Below are positions 47,739 through 58,600 of a DNA stretch of 64,000 bases, one piece after another. This stretch comes from Antedon mediterranea (lineage: Eukaryota; Echinodermata; Crinoidea; Comatulida; Antedonidae), in NCBI RefSeq assembly GCF_964355755.1, contig NC_092679.1, positions 22,072,432 to 22,136,431 of the forward strand, in the 5' to 3' direction. The notes beneath the pieces were generated by a model that saw only the letters and a list, made by a program, of their open reading frames with translations, was not told the origin of the DNA and did not search any database. A program made the translations under genes and the position numbers. How positions within the stretch are numbered: position 1 is the first letter of the stretch; every line of letters starts with the position of its first letter.

Positions 47739-50700
47739 TTATACAAAAAGCCTGAAAGAGAAAAGCATTGCGATTAGTGTAATAGAGCCACAGATTACTT
47801 GCGAACGGGATGGCTCAGTTGGTTCTGGAACCGATGGATCTTTTGTGACATCAAAGTCGTCACGACTGTTCACGTTTGTAAAAATGTACGGGTGTTCCTA
47901 AACAAATAACAAGAAAATAAACTTTTTATCTGCATTGGGCATGGGTATTGGTAGCTAACACTATTTCTGAAATTATATAATAATACTTGAGTAATATTAA
48001 AGGAGTAAAATTATTGTTATGATAAAACATAAGCTTACACAGCCAATAGTATATTGTATTATAATGAATACAAGTATAGTACATTGTGACAACATTATGT
48101 GTACAAGTCTCTTAGATAAATTTGAAACATTATCACATATTTTTGAAGACAAATTTTATAATGGAATTAGAAATAATCTTTTACCTTTGTCGGGCAAATT
48201 AAATCTGAAAATGGCTGCCAAGTTGTTCTTTTCTGGCCTACAGGCGTCATCTGTAGATAATACAACATTTACAGAAAATATACAAAAACTAACATGATAA
48301 ACGAAAGGAGCTATTATCCCATCAGAATTAAATATACCAATGACCTCATACTAGAGAACCAAGCTACTTCAAATGCTCAGATCATATATTATATTATTAT
48401 TACTGTATATTGTATTCATATCTTCATAGTGTATATATATATATATATGTATGTATGTATGTAATGCATATGAAAATATATATATTAGCAACCTTTAGTA
48501 CTGGAAGTACTGTACACAGCACTTGAGTAAAAAACTCATTCTGCACATGCTCACAAACATATGTGACTGTTAGGCTCAATATCTAAGTAGTCGTGCAGTG
48601 CATCAATGGTAAATAAATATAAATATAAAATTTCAAATTTCAAAATGGTACATATACCTGTAGAATAATCTATTCTTCTAGTATAGACCCTCAATATGAT
48701 TCTAGTTGCTTTGAATGTATTCATGTCATATTGAAATATAAATAACCATTGACGGAAACAAATAATTTTGACTTGAGCATTACCTCTGGTTTAAATACTG
48801 CTTTCTTAACTACAGTTGACTTTGAGTTGACTTACCATGTTGTTCCAGAGTTCACCAGCCCCAGCTGAGTGCCCTTTGCTACTAAAGTGGAAACAATCTG
48901 GAGCAAAGAAGCTAAAATCTGGATTACCATTCTAGTAAGAGAATAATTATTACTACATTTTCAAGTACACTATAACCTTAAAAGCCTACTCTATGAATAA
49001 AAGACTATGAACATGGTCAACTGTGCATGGCATTCCTTGTTTCTTATCGGCACAGTCAACCGCAATTCTGTATTCTAATTGGTTCATTGAATGGTCAACT
49101 GTGCATGGCATTCCTTGTTTCTTATCGGCACAGTCAACCGCAATTCTGTATTCTAATTGGTACATTGAATGGTCAACTGTGCTCATAGGAAAAAAGATTA
49201 CAGGAACAGTTGACTTTTATGCACTGCATTAACTCTATGATTTAACTGTTTTACTATGTTCATGTATTGTCTTACTTCGTCAACTGGTGGGTCTGTCTTC
49301 GTAAAGAATGGTTGGGAAATTGCTGTAAAATCCTCCTTTGTGTCAAACTTTCCACTTTTTAAAAGTTCTATAGTCCAGTCCTACAAAATAACATACGATG
49401 TATGATAAATATGAAAACAATCACACATTCAATTTCGCTTTTGAACATACTGTATCTTGAAATGGATATTTATTTTTATTTTTTTATTTTATTCAATCGA
49501 AACCAACAGCGATAATTACCGCCACTTACAGGTTTGATACAAACAAAGCCAGGACTTTTTAAAGCACCTTGATTGGTCCTAACATTGATCAAGGGCTTCT
49601 CTCGTCCAGTGACCACCTTGACCAGAGGAAAGGCATAAGCCAATATGTGTGAGGCATTTACTAGATGATTTCAAATGCCTAACGGGACCCCAGTTCCATA
49701 TACAGCACCCAATACTCCCAGTTGGTCTCCCATCCAAGCTCTAACCAGGCCCAACGTTGCTTAACTTCGGTGATCTGATGAGAACCAGTGTTTCAACGTG
49801 GTAAAGCCGTATTAAAATTGAGTAAAAGGTTTAAAAAATGTAAATGTATATATCCAGCTCAGGTAATAAATTCTCTTATACACTTTTAGTAACTCTGTAT
49901 TAGAATAGTACAGTAGTAGTAAGACATAACAAACCTGATAATTCTGAGTGATCTTTCGCAAATGAACAGCAGTTTCGTTTGGTAAAAACATTGCACAATC
50001 GCAGTAAACACTAAAATCAAAGTAAATTATTGTTGAGGAATATAATATTCATTTGTTTTATTTCCTTAAAAAAATATATTAACTTTGTTGGTTTGTTTAC
50101 ATCTACATCATTTATCTAAAATTGTTTCTACTCCATTTTAAAGGCAGACAAAAGATGTTTGAAACTTTCTTGAAACATTTTGTTTACTTACATATGAAGT
50201 GCATCGCATTTAAAAGAAGATATCTCCTCAACTGCTGGAATATTTAGAATGATTACAACATTGACTATGGTATGCGGCAGCTGACAAAAAAAAAAGAAAC
50301 ATTGTTGTGTATCAAAACAAACCAAATGATTTGCATATATTATCAGTTATTTTCCAAATAAACTCAACATAACATACTGTAGTAAGGCCTATGTGTATAG
50401 TATATGTAAATTAAGCCTAATACTCCTATTAACAATTGATTAGTCACAAAACTTTGTGTGTGTGGGGGGGGGGGGGGAGCAATGGCTGCACTTCCCCTTC
50501 TTCCCCCCCCCCCCACCCCCAAATCTGTCCACTTACATCAGTCTGCATGATGGTAAGGGCTTCATCGATGTACGCAACATACTGATGAGGGTCAAATTTA
50601 TTTGGATTGTCACAGTACTGACAAAGGTCATTTCCACCGATAAATAACGTCACAAGTTTCCAGTCGTTTTCAAAATCCACAAAAGGATCGTTCTTCATTT

Positions 50701-53634
50701 TGCCTATCATGCGTCGTACTTGGGTGGGCATGTGTCTAAAAGATACAATATGTGGATATAGTGTAATAAATGTGTTATTGATTAAATAGGCCTACATACA
50801 GTATAAATATTACTTCCCTTTACATTCACAGCGTAATAATCATATCAAATCAGTTTAATAAAATCATAAAATAGCCTTGATAGTAAGTTATGTACAGAAC
50901 GTCATCAAAAGTAATTGAAATAAGCAAAGCTTGTAGTCAGAGACCCTTAAAAGAAGTAATGATTAAAGTTAATACTATTAATAACAACAATAAAAACAAA
51001 ACAAGAATAAATTACTTTAAGAAGATGATTATTATTCATATTATTATAACTTTCTTTGAACATGATAGCTTGTTTCACCATAGATTGTTGTTATTCTACT
51101 GTAGAAGGCCGTGTTGACATTATAATTGTTAGGTAAAAATGAACTAAGAGAAAAATGAAATAAAATAAATATAAATTTACAAAGAATTACAACAAAAAAT
51201 ATGATAAATATTGAAATATGTTTGACGTTGAGATAAGTTAAAAAGAATTTAATCAACTAACTCTGCTCTTGCTCCAGGTACTGCACAATTAAAATTAGTT
51301 CCTTCACTATTTTCATCACCGTTTCCAACAGAATAACCATAGACATCTTCATTGAATTCTTTCAATATATCTATAACAAAATTAATAATAAACCATTTCT
51401 TGACAACAAGTTACTTTGAAGATTGTGGCATCTTCATAAATAAAGTTGCTGCTAATTGACTAGTAGTTGAAATTAACGAACACAATATGATATCACTGTA
51501 CAAGCACATGCATTACTTACTGGGAATCGTTACTACACTTTGTGTTAATGACTGCAGGCTACCATCACCTCCAATACTATAAGTAAGATAAGAGAAATAA
51601 AAAAAATTACAACTACTGTACTGTACATTTTCAGACTAAAATTCTACTATCTAGGCCTATAAACAATGAAAATATCTTGAGAAAAAAGTACCCCACCGTA
51701 GCCCTACAGTAAGCATATTGTGGGGTCCAAGAAACAGAAAGAAGTTCACCTCCATGACCGTCCACGAGCCTCAACTATAACACCAGGCAATGCACATGCT
51801 CCTGCTCCGTTTGCAGCCTAATATAAATTTTAAAAATGTTAAAGAGCTAATGTAATACAGTAGTAAAAACAGAAAATGGATATACTTAGTAATTACAGAA
51901 TGAGTACATGACATTGTTTTAAAAGCTTGATCAATAAAGGTGAAATGAACCATGTTTCCCAGGAGCACTTAAGTGAGTCATTTTACTCTTCACATTTAGA
52001 TTAACGGAATCTATCTAAGTGAATATAATTTAAGGAAATCCTTAAATATTAATTGCTATAAATTTAAAGGAAATATCTCACTTAAGTGTGATTTGTGGAT
52101 ACGGCCACGGCTCTATAGTAGTTTGCAAGCTTAAACCATAAAAATAAACAAATAAACAATCAATCTTACCGTAATAGAATCGCCTACTGCGCCAACAACT
52201 TTGATATCAGCTGGTCTCACCCGATGAGCTATTAGGAGATAAGATTGTAGATTTTAATGGGTTTTAACACGCTTGAATAGATAAATTTATTAATACATTT
52301 CTTCATGCATTACTGTACCAGTTGGATCACAAGACACAACTTTGTGCTGATTACTAGATGCATTATGGGAGTAGGTTTCGATATGCGTTTGATACATAAA
52401 AATTTACCAGGGTAATAATGTAAGGCGATAAAAGTGCTTTATATAACAACAAATATTATTACTACTGTTATAGTAAAAGTTTTACCATGGATAAAATATT
52501 TTCTCCAACCTACAGTAGAGATCTACCAACTTAAACCACCTAGAATCCAACTTACCAGAAGTAGGTACAGTCTCTGAGGGACCGGTGTCTGGGCAATCAA
52601 TTTTTAATGATGTTTTCTATAAAACAAAGCAAAGTACTATACTGTAATGTATTAATACTACTGCTATCCCACTTTTGATATAATTATTAATTTATAATGT
52701 TTTAATTTTACAATCATCTCCAATGATATTTTTAATAACTATATTTCAAAATCCATATGCAATTCAGTGTTAATCTAAGATTCGTGGACCCAATGGTCAT
52801 ATTTACCATTCACATTAGGCCTCAACATTTAAAAATAAAATTTAATTCCTAAATATTTAACTGATTTAAGTCAAATACTTGATTTAAGTGATTTGGAACA
52901 GATTTTGTCAAATCATGAATTAAAATATTTGAAAATAATCTTACATATGGTAGAAAGCACTCTGGATAGTCTGGGATTGGCAGTTCTGGTAGTCCTGTTG
53001 GAATCGTTAGGTTCTCACCAACACGTGCTGGTGTCTCTTCAAATGAATTCAGAACCTTGACGTAATTCTGCCATTCAACTTAAGGAACATAAAAAATAAA
53101 TTTAAAAACTAAATATTAAATATGGAAGTTTAAACATTTTATATTTTACCAGGTACACATTAGAATCAAATAGCATTATACATTCAAAAGTCCCAAATAT
53201 CCAATCAAACAACTGGAAATTCTATCAAACAGAACCTTATTTCTAATATTGAAATTGCAAATATAGGAAAACCGGACTTCCTGTGTCAACCTAAAGCTCT
53301 GTCTACACTATCAAACTAGTTTGACAACAAAAGTGTGATGAGCCCAAATATGGTAGTGATATGCTTAAATATTATAGTGATTTGACATCATCATGTTCAT
53401 ATAATGGACAAATCAATTTTTTTGGTCACATAATAAAGTTTAGACAAAGTTTAAGGGTGTCTGGTACTGGGAGAGTTGAGTGTATTATTTTTACCAGGGT
53501 TTGAACACTCCAATCAAATTTAAACATGTTTGTTATTATCAATTCTGATCTAAAGTGAACATATACATACCATCGTTACTCTGTGTAAAACATCCACCAA
53601 CGAATAGAAACAAGAAAACCACCTGAAACCTCAT
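47739..53634 (-). CDS. PLB1: Phospholipase B1-like GDSL lipase, single domain, membrane-anchored
   Basis: Thirteen coding exons on the minus strand: 53634-53571, 53078-52945, 52616-52556, 52228-52170, 51817-51750, 51576-51521, 51370-51262, 50735-50537, 50280-50192, 50010-49935, 49380-49276, 48931-48836, 47897-47739. All are GT-AG, and phases close to 424 residues. A signal peptide is visible at 1-18 ([18 protein letters not shown]). SGNH/GDSL blocks are present: GDSI at 102-105 with nucleophile S104, GGND at 217-220, and DCFH with D352 and H355. Other PLB1-type stretches are [24 protein letters not shown] and LWNNM. The last 20 residues are hydrophobic ([19 protein letters not shown]), fitting a GPI signal or a terminal membrane segment. 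PLB1 cleaves both acyl chains of phospholipids at the cell surface. Mammalian PLB1 carries four tandem lipase repeats; this gene has one. A polyadenylation signal (AATAAA on the minus strand) is at 47660-47665. Confidence 0.93.
48430..48465 (+). repeat. (TA)n/(TATG)n microsatellite
   Basis: TATATATATATATATATG followed by TATGTATGTATGTAATG, in PLB1-like intron 12. Confidence 0.9.
49015..49181 (+). repeat. 77-bp tandem repeat, two full copies and a partial third
   Basis: Unit begins GGTCAACTGTGCATGGCATT and contains CGGCACAGTCAACCGC, so each unit has a near-inverted pair GGTCAACTGTGC / GCACAGTCAACC. In PLB1-like intron 11. Confidence 0.92.
49468..49810 (-). mobile_element. 5S rRNA-derived SINE (SINE3-like)
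   Basis: On the minus strand, 49810 to about 49697 resembles 5S rRNA, including the internal promoter region: the plus strand shows GGTCTCCCATCCAAGCTCTA and CCCAACGTTGCTTAACTTC, the familiar 5S complement. It is followed by about 220 bp of unrelated body and an A-rich tail (AATAAAATAAAAAAATAAAA). Substitutions in the 5S part argue against a functional 5S gene. Located in the PLB1-like gene, intron 10. Confidence 0.82.
50463..50520. repeat. Poly-G and poly-C tracts beside a PLB1-like donor site
   Basis: About 15 consecutive G at 50463-50477 and about 11 C near 50506, both in the intron just after PLB1-like exon 8 (donor at 50536). On the coding strand the second tract is a G-run about 20-35 nt past the 5' splice site. 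Confidence 0.85.
52332..52455 (+). mobile_element. SINE fragment, same body as the copy at 18708
   Basis: Shares GACACAACTTTGTGCTGATT, TGCATTATGGGAGTA and CCAGGGTAATAATGTA with the body of the SINE at 18708-19106. The tRNA head is missing. Confidence 0.7.
53293..53452. mobile_element. MITE, TIR family A, PLB1-like intron 1
   Basis: AAAGCTCTGTCTACACTATC, then CAAACTAGTTTGAC. The right arm is degraded (AGTTTAGACAAAGTTT). Confidence 0.82.
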
Positions 53635-54084
53635 TTTTAAAATCTGAATTCTTTAGCCCACTATGAAAGCAACCTTAAGTGTAAGGTACTTGTGTAGTTA
53701 AGTCAAAGGTCTGGGGAGTTGCGGGCCAAAGTTAGATTATAAGGATAACAAAGTACTGTATCATTATTATGAATTGCTAATAAGTTGAACTAATATTTAC
53801 ACTGATCTATTGGCTTCTATATAATGTTGATTTTTGATAATACTAATCATTACATCGAACCATTACGCCTAAATTGAGACATTAAGGCATTTGGATCGTC
53901 TGTATTTATGGGCCTATTTTGTTACCAAATTAGATATAGGTCAACACCGTATTATTTTTAAATAAATACATTATAGATAATATAGTTAGACAAACAATAT
54001 ATTAACAAAAGTCAACACAATATGTTTAGGAAGTTTCTAGGCCTACAAACTACACTATACACAACTCAATAATGAAGCTATCAT

Positions 54085-54262
54085 GTATAAAAGTCATTCT
54101 GTGTACACGCTCAGAAACATACATACACAGGATGACTGTTAGACTCAATAGCTGCATAGTGACGTCATGAAAAGCAATCATGTGTAAAAGTCATTATGCA
54201 TATGCTCAGAAACATATGAGCATGTACAGAATGACTGTTAGACTCAATAGCCACATAGTGAC
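54085..54262 (+). repeat. Two direct copies of a 93-bp hairpin-forming repeat
   Basis: Copies share AAAAGTCATTxTG, GCTCAGAAACATA and GATGACTGTTAGACTCAATA. Within each, GTCATTCTGTG pairs with CACAGGATGAC. A third related copy is at 48530-48600, inside the PLB1-like gene. Confidence 0.85.
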
Positions 54263-54594
54263 AACATGATTGATTGATGATTGATAATATCTCAATTTAG
54301 AGTTCTCAAACAGAAATATTAAATTTATATATCTATGTAGTCATCAGCTAAAATTTGACATTCTAAAATGAAATACAGTACACATTAAGAAAATGAAATA
54401 TTGCTACTAAAGGTTTACAAATTGTACATAAAGTAGTTTTATTCATTTGTCCAGTGTCTACGTACCAAAAAAAATCTGGACAGACAATACAAACAAATGG
54501 ATTGTTTTATACAGTGATGCAACGGCTATTATATGCATAGCCTAGCCTCGACTCCAGCAGATGCTGAGCTCTGGAAACAAGTAAGTAAATAAGC

Positions 54595-54725
54595 GCTCAC
54601 TGGCTAAACCCAGGGGCCCAGAGCTCAAGGGGCCCCTAGAGAATGAGCAGTTCAAATCAACTAACCAGCATTGGAGGGCCCCTTACGAGTGCTAAACCAG
54701 GGGCCTTAGCCCTATGCCACTGGTT
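54595..54725. repeat. GGGCCCC-rich interspersed repeat, copy 2 (inverted)
   Basis: GCTAAACCCAGGGGCCC at the left and CTAAACCAGGGGCCTTAGCC with ATGCCACTGG at the right, matching the repeat at 26690-26845 in reverse. Confidence 0.6.
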
Positions 54726-55146
54726 TTATATAATTTACAGAATGAAATATGTTTTCTTTTCTGTATTTGTGATGGAATCAAGTCCTTAATGAATATGTAC
54801 ATGGGTGGGACCAGCAGGTGTGGGTGGCTTGGTTTTTCACCCTCCTAAATTAAGAAAATGATAATGCAATAGATAAGATCCAGATTAAGTTCAGCACACC
54901 AGTTCACCACGAGGTGAGTATTTTCTGTCTAGTCATTTGAGTAAATCATGAATGAGGTCGACATAACGTATGACTGCCTCACAAGTCAACGCACTTTGCA
55001 TTTGATCAACTTAATCCTTGTAATCTGGCTTGGAGATAAGCAGAAGTAGCCCAAGTACCTTACAGTTCATAATAAGGTAAGATACACCAGAACCATTTAT
55101 TTGAAAATTCTATGTCTTTTAGAACCTTGTCCACAATAGTACACTT

Positions 55147-55323
55147 AAAGCCTTGTCTGCACCATCAAACTAGTGCACAAAAAAAGTGTGATGTGTTCAA
55201 ATATGGTAGTGATATGAACAGCATTCTCCAGTAACTGTGTAAACAGGCTTGACAAACTTCTCCAACATGTGGAAATGTGGAGTATGTAAACGTTTGGTGA
55301 GGTTTGCTAGTGTAGACTAAGCT
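55147..55323. mobile_element. MITE, TIR family A, divergent copy
   Basis: AAAGCCTTGTCTGCACCATC at the left, GCTAGTGTAGACTAAGCT at the right. The middle differs from other copies after ATATGGTAGTGATATGA, which may mark a subfamily. Confidence 0.7.
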
Positions 55324-55654
55324 AATATAATTTTCACTCCTGCAAGAAGTAACAACTTGTAACCAGGTTTGCCTAGTGGAAAGACAATTTTGTCACAATT
55401 TGAATCTCACAAGATTTCACAAGGAACCCCAATCATCATAGTCATCAAGAAGCATGCAACTATGCTTTCCTCCCAAGATTTCTCACAGTTAGACTGCACA
55501 ACACCAGTAGCTACGACATTAAAACAAGTGGCGTACTCTCTGTTATCGGGAAAATAATTCACGCACAGAGATGAAGTTTTAATTTATATAATTAAATATC
55601 CAGGAGCGCATGATTCTTGGAAACTGAACAATTCTCCTTCGGTGAGTGAGCACT

Positions 55655-58600
55655 TCAATCGCTTTCGTCACCTGATGATTTTACTTCACCATCACTATCA
55701 CTCGCACTTCCAAAGATTTCTTCTTCATCTTTTTCTTTCCTTCTTTCCATATCGTCCTCTTCATCTTCCTCTTTAACTTCTTCCTCGTGTTCACTCTCTT
55801 TTTCTTCGTTCTCACTCTCTTCTTTATCACTTTCTTGTACATTCTGTGCCGCTGCTTCTTCTTCATCGCTGTCTTCTTTCTCTTGTTCACTTTCACCTTT
55901 AAATTTAAAAATCAAAACAAATTTATTTAAATTTATACTAATATTCAATAATTATATTATTTTATAATACACCTAGGTATTCAATAACTACTCTATTGAA
56001 CTCATGGTCATTCAATTATCGTTATTATCATTGAATTATATATTATATTATATATATTATCATTGAATTATATATTATATTATATATTATATATTATTAT
56101 ATTATTATGAATTACATATCAACCGTGCAAGCAGTCTAAATTTTACCTCATGAAATAATTTTTACTATTGCACTTATAAGCATTCATTATTTGTATAACC
56201 ATTTATTATCTTAACAATACCTGAATGTTGTTCATTTTCTTCTTCGTTTTGATTTTCCACATCACTAGCTTCCTTCTCTTCTTTCTCAACATCTTCCATC
56301 TCTTCATCTTCTGCAATTCCTTCTTCCTCTTCTTCCTCCTCTTCTTCAGCCATTTGGTTATCAAGTTGTGCCAGTCTTGCCGACTAAAGAATAACAAAAT
56401 CAGAGATTTAAAACACAACAAAATTACTTATTAATTGAAAATGATTATTATTGATAAAAATGTAATATATTGGTGAAATATAATAAATTGATAAAAATGT
56501 AATATATTGATGAAATGTAATATAATGACGACAATATACTTCATTTATGAAAATATAAAATATTAATAAAATGAATATATTGATGAAAATATAATAAATT
56601 GATGAAAAAGTAATACATTGATGAAATGTAATTTACTGATGAAATGTAATATATAGATGAAATGTTATATAATCAGGAAATGTAATATATTGAGGAAAAT
56701 CTAATCAATTGATGAAAATGTAATAAATTGATAAAAATGTAATAAACTGATGAAATATATTATATTGATGAAAATATAATATATTGATTTATAAATTCAC
56801 AATTATGATATTGACTATAAAAATATTAATGATGATAATTTGGTACCAATATCATTATCAACAATAAAATACAAATATGTGATGATTGACGATGAAAATA
56901 ATGATGACAATCATGATGGTATCCTACCTGTGCTGCTGTTTCAGCTTCTGTTTGATCCCGATGTTTAACAACAAGAAATGATGACCCAGATGACACAGTT
57001 TCTTTAGCTCTTCTTTTACTTAATCGTACCCTAGTAAACAAGTAAATTTAAAATATTTATTATATCAATCCTCAAACCTCATTAAATCACTTTATTATTA
57101 CATTATTATTATCATTTTATTTCATAAACATTTATTTCTATTAATGGTGCATAGAAAATAACAAACGAATTAAAGAAAAAATACCATTAATAGAGGATTT
57201 TACAAGAAAAAACTTCGTCACGTAAAACCCATGGACAAAACAACCACCACCTACCTAGTTTCCAATTCATTGTAGAATACACCTTCTCCTTTTCTAAAAA
57301 CAAAGAAATAATTTTCCTCGTAGCCCCTACTCGTCTTGTTCTTCACGTTCCAATTGTACTCTCTCGCCATCTTATACTCATATCTTTAAAAAAATGTATA
57401 TTAAATTGACCTGATAAACATTTTCAGAAAAAAAAACTGCTGAAAATTATTGTAACATCATCTTACTATAATGTTCAGTTTGCAAAACTGTATGCCCAAA
57501 AGGCTTTTATGATGTGTGATGAATTTACATTAGTTTATTTATGGCCGGCTTTCACTAATCACTCATGCTATTGAAATTGTATTAGTTTAAATGTATGTGT
57601 ATTGTTTCTGGGGTCTTTCTCGAGACAAGAAACTTGATTTCTTCTAGAGAAGACCCCAAATGATGGCTTATTACCTTGTTTTATTTAAATAATGTACACA
57701 CCTATATATTACACTGTAAAAAAATATGCCATTGTTGAACAAATAAATGTTTGTTGAACTTTGATCACAAGTTAAAAATAGATTTTTTTTTTTAATTTAT
57801 TTACTTTAAATGACATAGTAACAAAATAAAAGAAGATTAACAGTTTACAGTGTATAAAAATATTTTAACCAATCACAGTGGTTACGTTGCTTGTTGAATT
57901 GTAAATCTAAAAATAAGTATGTACTTACACATCATCGTGAGCGTAATCCACATCTTCTTCAGCGTCGCGCTTTCGTTTTCCGAGTGTTTCCTCCGTCGGT
58001 AAGAAATAACCTACAAATTGATCCCCACTCTCATCAACCATACCTCTGTTAAAAAATGACAAACATGATACTTTAAGCTCTGTTTACACTATCAAACTAG
58101 TTTGACAAAAAAAGTGTGATGTGCCCACATGGTGGTAGTGATATGCCCATCACATTTTTTGTCACATAAAGTATAAAGTACAAAATTAATTAATGTTAAA
58201 AGTGCAAAAGAAAAAGGTGGGAGTTATACAGGTAATCCTTATATCCCTGGGGACACCATATGAAGTGGACACTTGTTGAGTTCCAAATATGTCTTTTTAT
58301 AGGTTCTACTATATTAAACCATACATTTTATTAGCAATAATAATAACCTTATCATAGCTTGTGACATCTCTTCTACTTGTACAGCAGCTGATTTTCCTTT
58401 AGGTGCAGGATCAAAATCAAATATAACCTGAGCACATGGATTGGTCCACAGCTAAATATAAAAAAAGACAATTTACAATACTTTACATTATAATACATAT
58501 AATTTATAGTGAGTGGCCAAGCAGTTAAGATAGTGGAACCGTAATCTAAGGGTTTGAGGCTCACTAGCTCCATGGTCCTGGTGGTAGAATGAGTCTTCTC

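Larger units (their letters stand above)
53635..55654. other. Intergenic region upstream of PLB1-like gene and downstream of PAF1
   Basis: Contains a pair of hairpin-forming direct repeats (54085-54262), a GGCCCC-rich repeat (54595-54725) and one TIR family A copy (55147-55323). A variant poly(A) signal for PAF1 (ATTAAA, minus strand) is at about 55579-55584. No gene is supported. Confidence 0.6.

Noticed and set aside
48019-48297. 92-codon plus-strand frame opposite the PLB1-like gene
   Set aside because: Falls in PLB1-like intron 12 on the antisense strand, with no known motif.
49697-49810. Functional 5S rRNA gene
   Set aside because: Several changes in conserved 5S positions and a SINE-like body and A-rich tail downstream point to a retroposon.
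55655-55896. Lys-rich frame (55681-55896) overlapping the last PAF1 exon
   Set aside because: It is the shifted frame of the acidic PAF1 tail coding sequence.
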